Positions 1-9,625 are shown, counted from the stretch's first letter. The stretch: DNA of 64,000 nt from Anaerohalosphaeraceae bacterium (GCA_021108375.1 JAIORA010000034.1:186001-250000); one strand, 5' to 3'. Notes: generated by a model not told the origin, from the sequence alone. Translations and numbers: made by a program.

Positions 1-408
1 AAGATGATTAAGGGTATTCAGGAAAAGACCGGCGCTAACATCGAAATAGAAGAAGACGGCACGGTTTATATCAGTTGTGTCGGCGGCGACGGACATCTGG
101 AAGCCAGGAATATCGTTCAGGCTATGACCGAACCGCCAGTGGTCGGCAGAATATATGAGAAGTCAAGGGTTGTTTCGGTGAAGGATTTTGGCGCTTTTGT
201 TGAAATCGTTCCCGGAATCGAAGGACTGTGCCACGTGAGCGAGATAAGCGATGAATACGTCAAGAATACCGATTCTGTTTGCAAAGTCGGCGATGTAATT
301 GATGTTAAGCTCCTTTCGATAGATGACCAGGGCAGGCTGAAGCTTTCACGCAAGGCTGTTCTGATAGAGGCAAAGAAAAACGCAGCTCCGGCAGAATCCG
401 ATTCTTAA
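1..408 (+). CDS. pnp: Polynucleotide phosphorylase, C-terminal part (KH and S1 domains)
   Basis: The 5' end lies outside the window and the frame is open from base 1. The visible 135 residues hold the end of a KH domain (GIQEKTGANIEIEEDGTVYI) and then a complete S1 RNA-binding domain (VGRIYEKSRVVSVKDFGAFVEI through GRLKLSRKAV). This KH-S1 tail with a short polar end is the C-terminus of bacterial PNPase, the phosphorolytic 3'-5' exoribonuclease of RNA turnover. S1 domains occur in other proteins, but the KH-S1 order and the SRKAV ending fit Pnp best. A strong hairpin terminator follows directly, so pnp probably ends its transcription unit here. Confidence 0.93.
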   Translation, partial: KMIKGIQEKTGANIEIEEDGTVYISCVGGDGHLEARNIVQAMTEPPVVGRIYEKSRVVSVKDFGAFVEIVPGIEGLCHVSEISDEYVKNTDSVCKVGDVIDVKLLSIDDQGRLKLSRKAVLIEAKKNAAPAESDS

Positions 409-422
409 CCAGTTAATTCGCC

Positions 423-466
423 CGGCTCCAGCCTTTAAAGGCTGGAGCCGAGAGCGATTTTTGTTT
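423..466 (+). terminator. Rho-independent terminator after pnp
   Basis: A perfect 28-base palindrome (423-450; arms CGGCTCCAGCC and GGCTGGAGCCG around TTTAAA) is followed within ten bases by a T-rich run (458-466). It lies 15 bp after the pnp stop codon and just upstream of the histidine kinase gene. Confidence 0.85.
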
Positions 467-475
467 TAGGAGACT

Positions 476-1297
476 GTGCTTTTGATGCTTTTATTAGCAA
501 GTCCGGGACTCTTTGAACTAATCACAATGATTTTGATAGTCGGGTTGGTTGCAGGGGTAAGCGGGGCGGTGATTGCGGCTGTTGTGCTTGGCAGGAAATC
601 AAAGGCCGATTCGTCTGACCAGGCAGAAGCCTTTGCCGAGTTGGCTAAACTTACCGGCGGCCTTGCGCACGAAATCAAGAATCCGCTTTCCATCGTTAAG
701 GTCAACCTCCAGCTTGTCGCTGAAAATCTCGGAAGTGATAGGGCCGATGTTGGTCGGGCAGCAGATAAGATTAATGTTGTTCGCAAAGAAACCGACCGTC
801 TTGAGCAGATACTTGACGATTTTTTGCGGTATATTGGCAAGCCTGAACTTCAAACGGTATCGGTTGACATCAATACGCTCGCGGGAGATGTGTTTGATTT
901 TTATTCGCCGCAAGCACACAATAATTTCATAACTATGCGGCATTCGCTGTGTGATGAAAACCTGAACTGTATGGCTGACGCTGATATGCTGAAGCAGGTA
1001 CTGCTCAATATGTTCATAAACGCTCAGCAGGCGATGAGTGGCGGCGGCGAGCTGATGCTCAGGACCGAAAAGCGGGGCAGGAATGCTGTTATCACTATAA
1101 GCGATACCGGTATTGGGATGGAGCCTGAGAAACAAAAAAAGATATTTGAAGCCTATTATTCCAGCAGAAAAGGCGGAAGCGGATTGGGACTTTCGATATC
1201 AAAAAAAATTATCAACGCTCACAATGGAACCGTTAAGGTCGATAGTGTTTGTGGTAAGGGAACTTCATTTACCATTGCGCTGCCTTTGATTGAATGA
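476..1297 (+). CDS. Membrane-anchored sensor histidine kinase (NtrB-like)
   Basis: This 273-residue protein has one N-terminal hydrophobic segment (about residues 11-38) and no recognisable periplasmic sensor domain. The HisKA H-box is GGLAHEIKNPLS with phospho-acceptor His65. The HATPase domain shows an N-box (LLNMFINAQQAM), G1 (DTGIGM) and G2 (GGSGLGLS). It should autophosphorylate and pass phosphate to the NtrC-type regulator whose gene overlaps its stop codon by 4 bp (ATGA). The listed start is GTG at 476. The AGGAG at 468-472 is better spaced for TTG 482 or ATG 485, so the start may be 2-3 codons downstream. The signal sensed is unknown. Confidence 0.88.
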   Translation: MLLMLLLASPGLFELITMILIVGLVAGVSGAVIAAVVLGRKSKADSSDQAEAFAELAKLTGGLAHEIKNPLSIVKVNLQLVAENLGSDRADVGRAADKINVVRKETDRLEQILDDFLRYIGKPELQTVSVDINTLAGDVFDFYSPQAHNNFITMRHSLCDENLNCMADADMLKQVLLNMFINAQQAMSGGGELMLRTEKRGRNAVITISDTGIGMEPEKQKKIFEAYYSSRKGGSGLGLSISKKIINAHNGTVKVDSVCGKGTSFTIALPLIE

Positions 1298-2670
1298 TGG
1301 CAAAAGATAAAATTACAATTATGGTTGTCGATGACGAAAAGGCTCACGCTGATGTTCTTGTTGAAGCGGTTGAGAGTCTCTGCGATGAGGCTGTCGCGGT
1401 CTATGACGCGAATGAGGCTGTCAGGATTCTGCAGAGTCGCAAAATAGATATTGTGATAACTGATTTGAATCTTGCTGACGAAAATGTTAATGGACTTGAC
1501 GTTTTGGATATTGCTAAGGAGCAGAGTCTTGCAACCGAGGTCATTTTGATAACGGCATACGCAACGATAGAAACCTGCAAGGAAGCCATTCGCAGGGGAG
1601 CGTTCGATTATCTTGTTAAGCCGATAGACATCGACCAGCTTCGCACGATGGTTGAAAGGGCGGTTAGTAAAAAAAGAGCCTGTCGGGCGAAAGCATTTTC
1701 GAGCAATGCGGATAAGAGCGATTTTAAGTTCGATGGCGTAAAGGGTTCCAGTCGGGCGATGCAGAGCGTTTTTGCGGTATTGAGAAAGGTTTCGCCTACC
1801 AACATTACGGTACTGATTGAGGGTTCTTCCGGCACGGGCAAAGAATTGCTGGCGCGGGCGGTGCATAATAATTCCCCTCGCAAAAGTCAACCGTTTAAGC
1901 CGATAAATTGTGCAGGACTTACCGAGTCGCTGCTCGAAAGCGAATTATTCGGACACGCCAAGGGTTCTTTCACCGGCGCTACCGAAGCGAGGAAAGGCCT
2001 TTTTCAGGTGGCGGATAAAGGGACGCTGTTTCTTGATGAAATTGGTGATATGCCGATGCCGATGCAATCGAAACTGCTGAGGGTTCTTGAAGATGGTATT
2101 GTTGTGCCGGTAGGCTCGAACAAATCTACCGTTGTAGATGTCAGGGTTATAAGTGCGACAAATCATAATCTTGCAGAGTTGGTAAGCGAAAATAAGTTCA
2201 GGCAGGATTTGTATTTCAGGATAAAAGGTGTGAGTGTTACAGTGCCATTGCTTAAGGACAGAGTTGAAGATTTTGGCGAATTGGCGGAGTACTTTTTGAG
2301 ACAGGCTTGCGATGAAATAGGTATCGACAAAAGAACGATTTCAGATAGTGCTCTTGAAATTTTGAAAGGCTATTCCTGGCCGGGCAATATAAGACAGTTG
2401 CGAAACTGTGTACGGATGATGGTTGTTATGGGCGATACTGATGTGCTGGGGACAAAGGATATTCCGCCGGAAATACACCAGATAAGGCAGTTGCCGGGAC
2501 AGGTGGATTCGGTCAAAAATCTTGCGGGTGTGGCTCTTGAGGAGATTGAAAGACAGGCGATTGTCGAAACGCTTGCCAAAGTTGACGGCAATAGAGAGCA
2601 AGCCGCAAAGCTGCTGGGCATAGGCGAACGCACGCTTTATAGAAAAATTAAAGATTACAACATCGGGTAA
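1294..2670 (+). CDS. NtrC-family sigma-54-dependent response regulator
   Basis: The 458-residue protein has three domains. The receiver (about 8-125) has acidic residues VVDDE, phospho-acceptor Asp57 (ITDLNL) and Lys109 (LVKP). The AAA+ domain (about 150-390) has Walker A GSSGTGKE (177-184), the sigma-54 contact loop GSFTGA (224-229, a variant of GAFTGA) and Walker B LFLDEI (245-250). The C-terminal Fis-type helix-turn-helix includes [20 protein letters not shown]. It is translationally coupled to the kinase (ATGA overlap), so they form a two-component system. ATG codons at 1294 and 1297 are both possible starts. No sigma-54 promoter (GG-N10-GC type) was found nearby, so its targets are probably elsewhere. 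Confidence 0.93.
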   Translation: MMAKDKITIMVVDDEKAHADVLVEAVESLCDEAVAVYDANEAVRILQSRKIDIVITDLNLADENVNGLDVLDIAKEQSLATEVILITAYATIETCKEAIRRGAFDYLVKPIDIDQLRTMVERAVSKKRACRAKAFSSNADKSDFKFDGVKGSSRAMQSVFAVLRKVSPTNITVLIEGSSGTGKELLARAVHNNSPRKSQPFKPINCAGLTESLLESELFGHAKGSFTGATEARKGLFQVADKGTLFLDEIGDMPMPMQSKLLRVLEDGIVVPVGSNKSTVVDVRVISATNHNLAELVSENKFRQDLYFRIKGVSVTVPLLKDRVEDFGELAEYFLRQACDEIGIDKRTISDSALEILKGYSWPGNIRQLRNCVRMMVVMGDTDVLGTKDIPPEIHQIRQLPGQVDSVKNLAGVALEEIERQAIVETLAKVDGNREQAAKLLGIGERTLYRKIKDYNIG

Positions 2671-2693
2671 CAAAATCGCGTTATCTGCGCATA

Positions 2694-4193
2694 TCAATTC
2701 GAGTAGTTTATGTTTTCGATTTTTTCTATTCCGTAGTTTGCAGCTATTTTGGCACTGGCCTGTTTTATTTTCTGCCTGTCCAGTACGATTTTAGGATTGT
2801 CCATTTCAAATTCTATCACGTCGTAACGGGCCGAAGGGTTGAGCTTGAGTGCCTCGGCAACATCGGCCATCGAACCGATTTTTATTCCGTTGATGTTGTC
2901 AACTACGAGTTGGCCGAGCCTTGCGTAGCCGAGATTGATGTCGGCCGGCAGAACATAGCTTAGTATAATAATCTGCCTGCGCTGCGGTGTTGGCTTGAAA
3001 GCGGATTTTACGAGATAGTTGTATATGTGCGGAGCAACCTTGCCGGGCCAGTCTTCTCCGCGAGCGGCCATATATGTGCGGGTCAGTTTCTGTATGATGA
3101 ATCCGCCGAGTACGATATATTCTGGTTGAGTGTCAACTTCGTAGTAGGGTACGAGCATTTGGGATACGTCGAAATTTTTGACCTTCGTTGTTAGTGTCTG
3201 TTGTTTTCCGTCTCGCCAGATTTCAAAAGTAATTTTTTCGCCAGCCTGTTTGCTGGTTATAAGGTAATCGAAAAATAGTCTGTCGTATTGTTTGTGCATA
3301 AATCTGCCGTAAGGGTTGAGGCTTTTGCCATCGACAGCGATTATCACATCGCCGCTTTTCAGACAGTCGCTGCCGGTTCCTATGGTGTACACATCCGGCA
3401 CATATACGCCGTGAAGGAGGTCTTTCGGCATTTTAAGATAATCTCTCATTGCAGGGTCGAGCAGTGTGTGTGTGGCGAAACCTACCAGGCCAAAGCCTGA
3501 GTATTTACCGTCTTTGATGTCTTTTAGGAATCTGTTTATGACCTCGCTGGGAAGTATGCCGGCTTCTTTGTCGTTTGAAGCGAGTGCTATGCCGATAACT
3601 TCTGAGTCGATACAGAAAATCTGGCCGTTACTGGTGTTGTCGGATATGTCGCCTGCGATAAAGTTGAGGCACTTAGCGTAGGAAATTGACGAGCGGTTCA
3701 TCTCTGCACGGTCGAGGAATCCTCTGCCGCTGTAAAGGTGTCCGCCGGAAGAGAGCCAGTAGAAACTTAGCTCCTTGCCCTTTATATATTTTTCGCTGAA
3801 CTTGAGCGGCTTCAGCGGTCTGCTCATTTCGCTGCTGGTGAGTTCAATAAGTGCAATGTTATTTTCGTAGTCAACATATTTAATCTCAGCGGATATAAAC
3901 TCGTTCTGGCCGTGTATTCTTGCCCTGATGAACGCGGCGTTGGCGACGTTCCAGGCAGGGGTGATGAGCTGGTTTTTGCCCACGGCAGCGCCGATGGCCC
4001 AGCCCTGAACGAGACTTTTGTTACGCCACGGTTGGTACTGTTCGTAGCCATAATAGGATATTTGCAGGTACGCGACAGAGCTTTTCATTGATTCTGTCAT
4101 ATCTATACGTTCGTCTTTTGCTTTTGCACCAAAGGCACAAACGGCAAGAGAGAAAATGAACATTGTGAGGATAGAAATTTTCAGATTTTTCAT
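2694..4193 (-). CDS. Pseudo-protease paralogue of HtrA/Deg with PDZ domain, exported
   Basis: The 499-residue protein has a signal peptide (cleavage near CAFG-AKA, about residue 23) and aligns along its length with the HtrA-like protein encoded just upstream. The catalytic triad is degraded. The histidine motif TNAH reads TPAW (Trp81), the aspartate motif DCDLA reads ENNIA (Asn112), and GNSGG reads NTSNG (Ser188 retained without its glycine context). The PDZ-like region (about 240-300) and the C-terminal degenerate PDZ with YVLPADINLGYA remain. I expect no proteolysis; binding of substrates or of its active partner is more likely. Its start overlaps the upstream stop by 4 bp, so the pair should be made together. 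It ends close to the convergent response-regulator gene. Confidence 0.82.
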   Translation of the reverse strand: MKNLKISILTMFIFSLAVCAFGAKAKDERIDMTESMKSSVAYLQISYYGYEQYQPWRNKSLVQGWAIGAAVGKNQLITPAWNVANAAFIRARIHGQNEFISAEIKYVDYENNIALIELTSSEMSRPLKPLKFSEKYIKGKELSFYWLSSGGHLYSGRGFLDRAEMNRSSISYAKCLNFIAGDISDNTSNGQIFCIDSEVIGIALASNDKEAGILPSEVINRFLKDIKDGKYSGFGLVGFATHTLLDPAMRDYLKMPKDLLHGVYVPDVYTIGTGSDCLKSGDVIIAVDGKSLNPYGRFMHKQYDRLFFDYLITSKQAGEKITFEIWRDGKQQTLTTKVKNFDVSQMLVPYYEVDTQPEYIVLGGFIIQKLTRTYMAARGEDWPGKVAPHIYNYLVKSAFKPTPQRRQIIILSYVLPADINLGYARLGQLVVDNINGIKIGSMADVAEALKLNPSARYDVIEFEMDNPKIVLDRQKIKQASAKIAANYGIEKIENINYSN

Positions 4194-5665
4194 ATTTTAT
4201 GCTCCGTAAAAGCGCCTTTTGTTACGTTATATTTTTTGAGAATTTTGGCATTTGCGGTATGAGCCTTTTTCGCATTTATCGAAAGTGGTTTGTCGCTGCC
4301 CATAAATTTCAGGATATAAAATTCAGTTTTCTTGTCCGAGAAAGCCTTTTCGACATCTTCAACGCTGCGTATTTCACTGCCGTTTATGCTCTCCAGCGGT
4401 TTGTTCTGGAACTCCTTGGCATAGGCGGTGATTTCATCGGGCAGAATTTCAGAGAGGACTATGTATTCTCTTCTTTGTCTGTCGGTGTTGAGCTGCATTG
4501 AATCACTGAAGAGATAGCGAAGGATGTGCGGCATATTTGATGCCCATTCACTGCCGAAAGTTTCGAGTAAATTTCTCGTGGCAGGGACAAATGTCATTCC
4601 CGCAAAGCAGACGTATCTGGGTTGATAGTCGTACTGCCGAGCGTATTCGAATACCGGCCGGTTGAGCTGGATTTGAAGATGAGCGTTTTTCTTTGTGCCG
4701 TTACGGTAAAATTCAATGTCAACGGAATCGTCTATCTGCTTTGTCTCCACGGCCTGGCTCATATGATATTTCATTCCATATATCATAATCATTCCATCGT
4801 TATCGATGTCGTAGCCGTCAATCTTTGTTACTACATCGCCTTTTTGCAGTACCGTTTCGGCAGAACTGTTGAGCAGGGTAGAGGTTATTACCATGCCTTC
4901 CTGACCGGCGGGAATTTTCAGATAATCTTTGTAGCTTTGGTTGTGCAATCCGGGGAAAAGTGAAACGCCCAGCGAGCCGAAGCCATCATAGTGCCCATCG
5001 TTTACGTCATCGAGAAAATGCTCTATGACAGTTGTAGGTATCATATAGCCGATGTTGTCGGCCTGGAGCAAGCCCTGAAAAGCTACGCCCACTACTTTGC
5101 CCTGCTGCATAACAGGCCCGCCGCTGTTGCCGGGATTTATCGCGGCATCTGTCTGTACGACAAGGTGTGAGTCGGCACCGCTGTGAACATAAACATCCAT
5201 CTGTATTCTTGAAACAATGCCTTCGGTAACGCTTATGTGCGTCCCGCCCATCGGAAAGCCGTGAGTCGAAACGGTGGTGTTAACCTGCGGCAGAGTGGCT
5301 ATGGCAAGTGGGGCGGTGTCGTCAAAGAAATTTGCATCAGTAACTTTGAGAATTGCAAGGTCGCAGTCGTGGCCGACGAATTCGACGTAGGCAGGATAGC
5401 GTTTGGCGACGTTATCCTTTTTCAAAATCAGATACTTGTAGTCAGCAACGTTGTGTGCGTTGGTGAGGATTCGGTTGCCGGCGATGATAAAGCCGGAGCC
5501 GACACCCTGTCCCATACTGTTCTGCATCCACGGTGTGCTGAAATTCCACGGCTGTTTGGCAATCTGAATCATAACGACCGATTTGCCTATGTCGGGCATT
5601 TGAGAAAAAGCGCTGCCGCTAATAAACAGAACAGCCAGGACGCAACAAAAAGATATTTTTCGCAT
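4190..5665 (-). CDS. HtrA/Deg-type serine protease with PDZ domain, exported
   Basis: The 491-residue protein begins with a signal peptide (MRKISFCCVLAVLFISGSAFS). The trypsin-like domain has an intact triad: His71 (LTNAHNVAD), Asp102 (HDCDLAIL) and Ser181 (NPGNSGGPV). A PDZ domain follows (about 233-305), then a C-terminal region with VLSEILPDEITAYAKEF resembling the second, degenerate PDZ of Deg9-type proteases. It should act in the periplasm on damaged proteins or as a processing protease. It lies 32 bp downstream of the O-antigen-ligase-like gene on the same strand and overlaps its inactive paralogue, so it may serve envelope quality control. Confidence 0.9.
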   Translation of the reverse strand: MRKISFCCVLAVLFISGSAFSQMPDIGKSVVMIQIAKQPWNFSTPWMQNSMGQGVGSGFIIAGNRILTNAHNVADYKYLILKKDNVAKRYPAYVEFVGHDCDLAILKVTDANFFDDTAPLAIATLPQVNTTVSTHGFPMGGTHISVTEGIVSRIQMDVYVHSGADSHLVVQTDAAINPGNSGGPVMQQGKVVGVAFQGLLQADNIGYMIPTTVIEHFLDDVNDGHYDGFGSLGVSLFPGLHNQSYKDYLKIPAGQEGMVITSTLLNSSAETVLQKGDVVTKIDGYDIDNDGMIMIYGMKYHMSQAVETKQIDDSVDIEFYRNGTKKNAHLQIQLNRPVFEYARQYDYQPRYVCFAGMTFVPATRNLLETFGSEWASNMPHILRYLFSDSMQLNTDRQRREYIVLSEILPDEITAYAKEFQNKPLESINGSEIRSVEDVEKAFSDKKTEFYILKFMGSDKPLSINAKKAHTANAKILKKYNVTKGAFTEHKI

Positions 5666-5697
5666 TCGTATAACTCCGTTTAAATTCAGGGTACCCT

Positions 5698-7971
5698 TTA
5701 TTGTCCGCCAAGCTCTTCAATTCGTCCAGTAGCGAATTTGTATTTAATTTTTCCAATCCTACTGAAAACCGGCTTGCCGGGATACATCTTTTTAAACTGC
5801 AAAGTGTAAGAATCTTCTATCTCAACACACTTTTTATAATGGGCAATAGCCTGGGCGGTTTCGCCTGCTTTTTCGGCGATTTTGCCTGCTTTGATTCTTA
5901 GCTCCGATGAGCCGGGATACCTGTCAATGGCATTACTGATTGCTTTTAATGCCGTTTCGTATCGGGCGGGCTTTCCGGGAGCCTGCAAATCGGCCAGAAT
6001 ATCATATATCTGACTTAATTTCTGATAGCTCTTAAAACCGGCATCGTTTCTTTCTATGGCAGTTATAACGGCTTTTTCGGCTTCAAGCAATAATTGTTTT
6101 CGTTTCTGGTTTGGATTTCGTCTGAAAATGTTGAGGCATAAATCCGTTTTGAACAGTGCCGCCTGCGGAGATAATTCATCGGCATCAATGGCTTTATTCA
6201 TTGCTTCAAGAGCAGAGGATGCTCGGCCGGTTAGCATAAGAATTTTTGCCCGTTCCATATTGCTGGCAACAATGGCTGGAGCGAAAAGGCTGTACCTGGC
6301 AAAAACGAAAAGGCCTGCGATGACCGCGATGAAAATGACAGCTCTTACCGATTTTGAAAGACGAAGTGAAACCGGGCGAGCTCTTTTGCCGGAAGCTAAA
6401 AATGCGACCGCAGCCCAGAAAGCTGTGAGAATGCCAGGCTCAAATATCGCGAAGTCTATAAGGTTGTGCAGGAGCATAGCAAAAATTCCGAGCAAAACCG
6501 CAGCCTGTTCTATTTCTATGTTCGTGTCAAATTTCGATTCGCCACGGCTGTAAAGCCATAACACAAGTCCGAATATGAATGCAGGGGCAAGGTACATTAC
6601 TCCGAAAACGTAAAACATTACATCGATTGGCCCATTAGCGTTTACTTTCAGCAGAATCGGCCTTATCAGAAGCATTGCTAAAACAGCCGATATTCCGCAG
6701 AGTTTTGTGGTGGTGGATAAATTGCCCTGGCAGAAGCGGGGGGTATTGGCAGGCCTTTCTTTTTTGCCGAACATTATCGCCGACAAGGGCAGGAGCACCG
6801 CTGCTAAAAAACCGGTAAGACCGATTATTCCGTATTGGCTAAGCAGGCTGAGCGGGAAACAATGCGGGTCTCGCACGGTTTCAAGGGCAGATGGTGTTTT
6901 GTAGCGGGGGTAGTGTTCATTGAAGTTTGCTCCGCCGATGCCGGTTAGCCAGTTGTCCTTTACCATTTCCGTGGCACTGACCCAGTATTGCCAGCGGACG
7001 AGTATCGAATTTCCGCCGGGCAGCGAGCCGTGTTTCCTGCCGTAGCTGATGGCTAAAACGGTTATGGCTGTGGAGAATACTAATATAATCGCAAGTAAGG
7101 GCAGACGATATTTTTTGATTGTTTCACCAGCGATGAGCCAGGCTAAGAGTCCCGAGCCTGCCACTGCTAAAGAGACCGCGGCACCTTTGCTGGCGGATAA
7201 TAAAAATCCAGAGAAGATAATCAGGACAATAGCGGCGGCGATGGCGGCCTGTTTAAACTTTTTTGTTTTGCGTAGATTCCTGAACCAGCCAGCAAATAAG
7301 GCAATGGCTAAAAACGTGCTAAAGACAGCGAAAGAGCCGCTGCTGTTGCTGGTTGTGAAAAAACCGCGAACATCCTTGGACTCCAGTCTGTGTTCGTATA
7401 GCATTTGCTGGAAAGAGCCGGGTACTATGCCGAGTTGTTCCAGTTGAACGGCGGGGGCTTTGTTGTATTCTTCCAGCATTATTTTGTTGCCGCTAAAAAA
7501 TTGCTCGCTGCATTGATATGTTCCGGCGGCGGCGATGGCGACAATTGCTGTCAGCAGAATTTTTTTCTTTGCCGAACTGTCGAGAATATCGGCTAAGACA
7601 ATCGCCATCAGCATCGGCGCTATCATAGTGATTGAATCGGTGATGGCAGAGCGTTTGTTGGAAGCAAAGAATGTGCTGATGAACGCAGCGACAATGAAAA
7701 GGAGCGTTCCTGCTTCCAGTCGGCTTGGGCGGTAGGTCGAGGCGCTGAGGCTGAAACGGCTGATTATCCAGATTGCGAAAATTATCAGTAACGAGCCTGA
7801 AAAACAAAGGCTGTAAATGCTGTCGAAAAAACCACCCTTAAAACCGGATAGCAGGATGTGCGGATTTTCACTGGAGCAGGCCCGGAGTACTATCACAACG
7901 AGGCAGGCGATAAACAGGCCCATATTAGTTTTGCCGCTGGCGGTGCCGGGGATTGTTTTACTGGCCATCAT
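5698..7971 (-). CDS. O-antigen ligase/polymerase-like membrane protein with C-terminal TPRs
   Basis: About 757 residues with roughly a dozen membrane segments. It carries a Wzy_C/WaaL-type region (WLTGIGGANFNEHYPRY, then PHCFPLSLLSQYGIIGL), the signature of O-antigen ligases and polymerases. The last 180 residues are hydrophilic with TPR-like repeats (RYETALKAISNAIDRYPGSSELRIKAG). A longer reading starts at 7998, but the ATG at 7971 has an AGG-containing RBS (GGCAGGCAAA) and overlaps the upstream gene by only 14 bp, so I prefer it. The preceding gene makes a polyprenyl-phosphate sugar-phosphate transferase, which supports a role in surface polysaccharide or glycoprotein assembly. Whether it ligates to lipid A or to protein cannot be told. 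Confidence 0.82.
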   Translation of the reverse strand: MMASKTIPGTASGKTNMGLFIACLVVIVLRACSSENPHILLSGFKGGFFDSIYSLCFSGSLLIIFAIWIISRFSLSASTYRPSRLEAGTLLFIVAAFISTFFASNKRSAITDSITMIAPMLMAIVLADILDSSAKKKILLTAIVAIAAAGTYQCSEQFFSGNKIMLEEYNKAPAVQLEQLGIVPGSFQQMLYEHRLESKDVRGFFTTSNSSGSFAVFSTFLAIALFAGWFRNLRKTKKFKQAAIAAAIVLIIFSGFLLSASKGAAVSLAVAGSGLLAWLIAGETIKKYRLPLLAIILVFSTAITVLAISYGRKHGSLPGGNSILVRWQYWVSATEMVKDNWLTGIGGANFNEHYPRYKTPSALETVRDPHCFPLSLLSQYGIIGLTGFLAAVLLPLSAIMFGKKERPANTPRFCQGNLSTTTKLCGISAVLAMLLIRPILLKVNANGPIDVMFYVFGVMYLAPAFIFGLVLWLYSRGESKFDTNIEIEQAAVLLGIFAMLLHNLIDFAIFEPGILTAFWAAVAFLASGKRARPVSLRLSKSVRAVIFIAVIAGLFVFARYSLFAPAIVASNMERAKILMLTGRASSALEAMNKAIDADELSPQAALFKTDLCLNIFRRNPNQKRKQLLLEAEKAVITAIERNDAGFKSYQKLSQIYDILADLQAPGKPARYETALKAISNAIDRYPGSSELRIKAGKIAEKAGETAQAIAHYKKCVEIEDSYTLQFKKMYPGKPVFSRIGKIKYKFATGRIEELGGQ

Positions 7972-9064
7972 TTTTGCCTGCCGTTTCAAGAATTGCAATT
8001 ATCGCCAGTACCGCAATGGTCTGGATGAATATCAGAATCGCATAGCCTAAGGGGGCGTTCTTGAGTACAATCGCCGCGGCACCGGTGCAAAAAGTTGCGA
8101 GGTAGAGTGTGAGGACGGTTTGCTTTTGGCTGAGGCCGCGTTTGTTGAGCCTGTGCGAAAAATGCTGAGTATCGCCCACGAAAGGACTCTTGCCCTGGGA
8201 AATCCGAAGCAGGCAGACGCTGGTAAAATCGTATAAGGGCAGAGCCATTATTATTAGCGGCATCAGCACCGCGTGAATTTGCCCGCCTGAACTTTGCTGA
8301 TAGTAGTCGGTGCGCAGAGTCAGCATTGCTACGAAAAAGCCAACGACTAATGAGCCTGCATCGCCCATAAAAATACTTGCGGGAAAGAAATTAAAAACCA
8401 GAAAGCCCGCTAAAGTGCCAGCGAAAACCATTGCGAAGCCAGCGATAAAAACCTGCCCGGCAAGGGCGGCAGCGAAAAATAGTATTATTGTAACGACCAG
8501 AGCGATTCCCGCACTGGCACCGTCCATATTATCGAGGAAATTAAATGCGTTCATTATCAACACAATCCAAAATGCGCTTAGGGCAGATGTGATTATTTTG
8601 CTCTCGATGAAAAACTCGACACGCACCTCGGCGAAATAGGCCGCCAGAAAAGCTACGGCGAATTGGACAGCTAATTTTAAAAATGGGCCAAACCCCTTAA
8701 TGTCGTCCCAGAGTCCAAGCAAAAATAAGACGGACGCGGCAATAAGTATGCCGCATAATTGAAATATTTTGCCGGCGAAGTTTTCGAGATATTCTGCGGG
8801 GCAGTTGTCAGAAAGGATTGGACAGGAATCGATAGAAATGGTTTTTACGGCGACTATTGCCGCAAGGCAGAATAAAACAATCGTTGCGAAAATCGCAATC
8901 CCGCCGCCCATTGGGATTATGGATTTGTGAAAACGGTCGGCCTTTGGATGTGCGACGAAGTCGGCTTTAATCGCGAGTTTTTTCACAATCGCCGTCAGCA
9001 GCAGCGACACTGCCAGTGATACGGTGAAAAGAATGAGACTGAATAATCCGAGTTTTAAATTCAT
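7958..9064 (-). CDS. WecA/MraY-family undecaprenyl-phosphate sugar-1-phosphate transferase
   Basis: The 368-residue polytopic protein belongs to glycosyltransferase family 4. The conserved motifs are visible in order: PKADRFHKSIIPMGGG, GLWDDIKG, NAFNFLDNMDG, FFPASIFMGDAGS and the cytoplasmic HFSHRLNKRGLS. It should move a sugar-1-phosphate (commonly GlcNAc-1-P) from a UDP-sugar to undecaprenyl phosphate and so start a surface glycan. The Asn-Phe-Leu-Asp-Asn-Met-Asp pattern and the HFSHRL motif fit WecA/TagO better than MraY. Its start overlaps the stop of the DUF4416 gene by 4 bp, and its end overlaps the ligase-like gene. Confidence 0.88.
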   Translation of the reverse strand: MNLKLGLFSLILFTVSLAVSLLLTAIVKKLAIKADFVAHPKADRFHKSIIPMGGGIAIFATIVLFCLAAIVAVKTISIDSCPILSDNCPAEYLENFAGKIFQLCGILIAASVLFLLGLWDDIKGFGPFLKLAVQFAVAFLAAYFAEVRVEFFIESKIITSALSAFWIVLIMNAFNFLDNMDGASAGIALVVTIILFFAAALAGQVFIAGFAMVFAGTLAGFLVFNFFPASIFMGDAGSLVVGFFVAMLTLRTDYYQQSSGGQIHAVLMPLIIMALPLYDFTSVCLLRISQGKSPFVGDTQHFSHRLNKRGLSQKQTVLTLYLATFCTGAAAIVLKNAPLGYAILIFIQTIAVLAIIAILETAGKNDGQ

Positions 9065-9606
9065 TTGCCGGTTAGCTCCTTAAGCTGTTTGTTGAGTTTT
9101 TGGCGTACATCGTTGAAAAAGCCGTGATAGCGGTTTTCTGCGTGGTCTGGAAATGTGTAATCATACGTTTTCCAGCCATTACTATAAGAGAGTGTAACTT
9201 CGGCCCAGATTTTTTTACCTATATATATGCGATGCGCAAAATTCTTCGCACTTGCCAGTACTAATTTTGAAGGCTCGATGTAGCCGGGATCGATATTGAC
9301 CGGACGGGACAGAGTCGTATTCAGAGTTTTGGCAAGTTTTGTTTCGAGTTTATTGGTTTTTCTTTTTATGGTCGCTAGTTGCGATGGGTTTATTAGTTTT
9401 TCGATACTGATAAGTTTCTTCAGGATTTCGCTGCCGGTTTCTTTTTCGTAGTAGCTGGTTTGCGTAAAAGCCCAGGCCGGACTTTGCGCATCTATCGTTC
9501 CAAACTTCGCAGTGAGCAGTTCAATAGCCGCGTCCATCGCAGCCTGATTGCAGGCTAAGATGCCGATAATCAGTTTTACGGGTTCTGGTTTATTTAACTT
9601 CCACAT
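9061..9606 (-). CDS. DUF4416 family protein
   Basis: The 181-residue protein fits the DUF4416 pattern: KPVKL-like start (PEPVKLIIGILA), FTQTSYYEKETGSEILKKLI, RKTNKLE, VNIDPGYIEPSKLVLASAKN, HRIYIG, WAEVTLSY, and a final TFPDH segment. The biochemical function of this family is not established to my knowledge. No signal peptide or membrane segment is seen, so it is probably cytoplasmic. It is the first gene of the minus-strand envelope run and overlaps the WecA-like gene by 4 bp, suggesting a linked role, but that is inference. Confidence 0.82.
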   Translation of the reverse strand: MWKLNKPEPVKLIIGILACNQAAMDAAIELLTAKFGTIDAQSPAWAFTQTSYYEKETGSEILKKLISIEKLINPSQLATIKRKTNKLETKLAKTLNTTLSRPVNIDPGYIEPSKLVLASAKNFAHRIYIGKKIWAEVTLSYSNGWKTYDYTFPDHAENRYHGFFNDVRQKLNKQLKELTGK

Positions 9607-9625
9607 TTAATTTTAGCCATGTCTC

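Noticed and set aside
599-1135. Long minus-strand open frame inside the histidine kinase gene
   Set aside because: It lies opposite a gene with clear kinase motifs, has no family-like sequence and no ribosome site.
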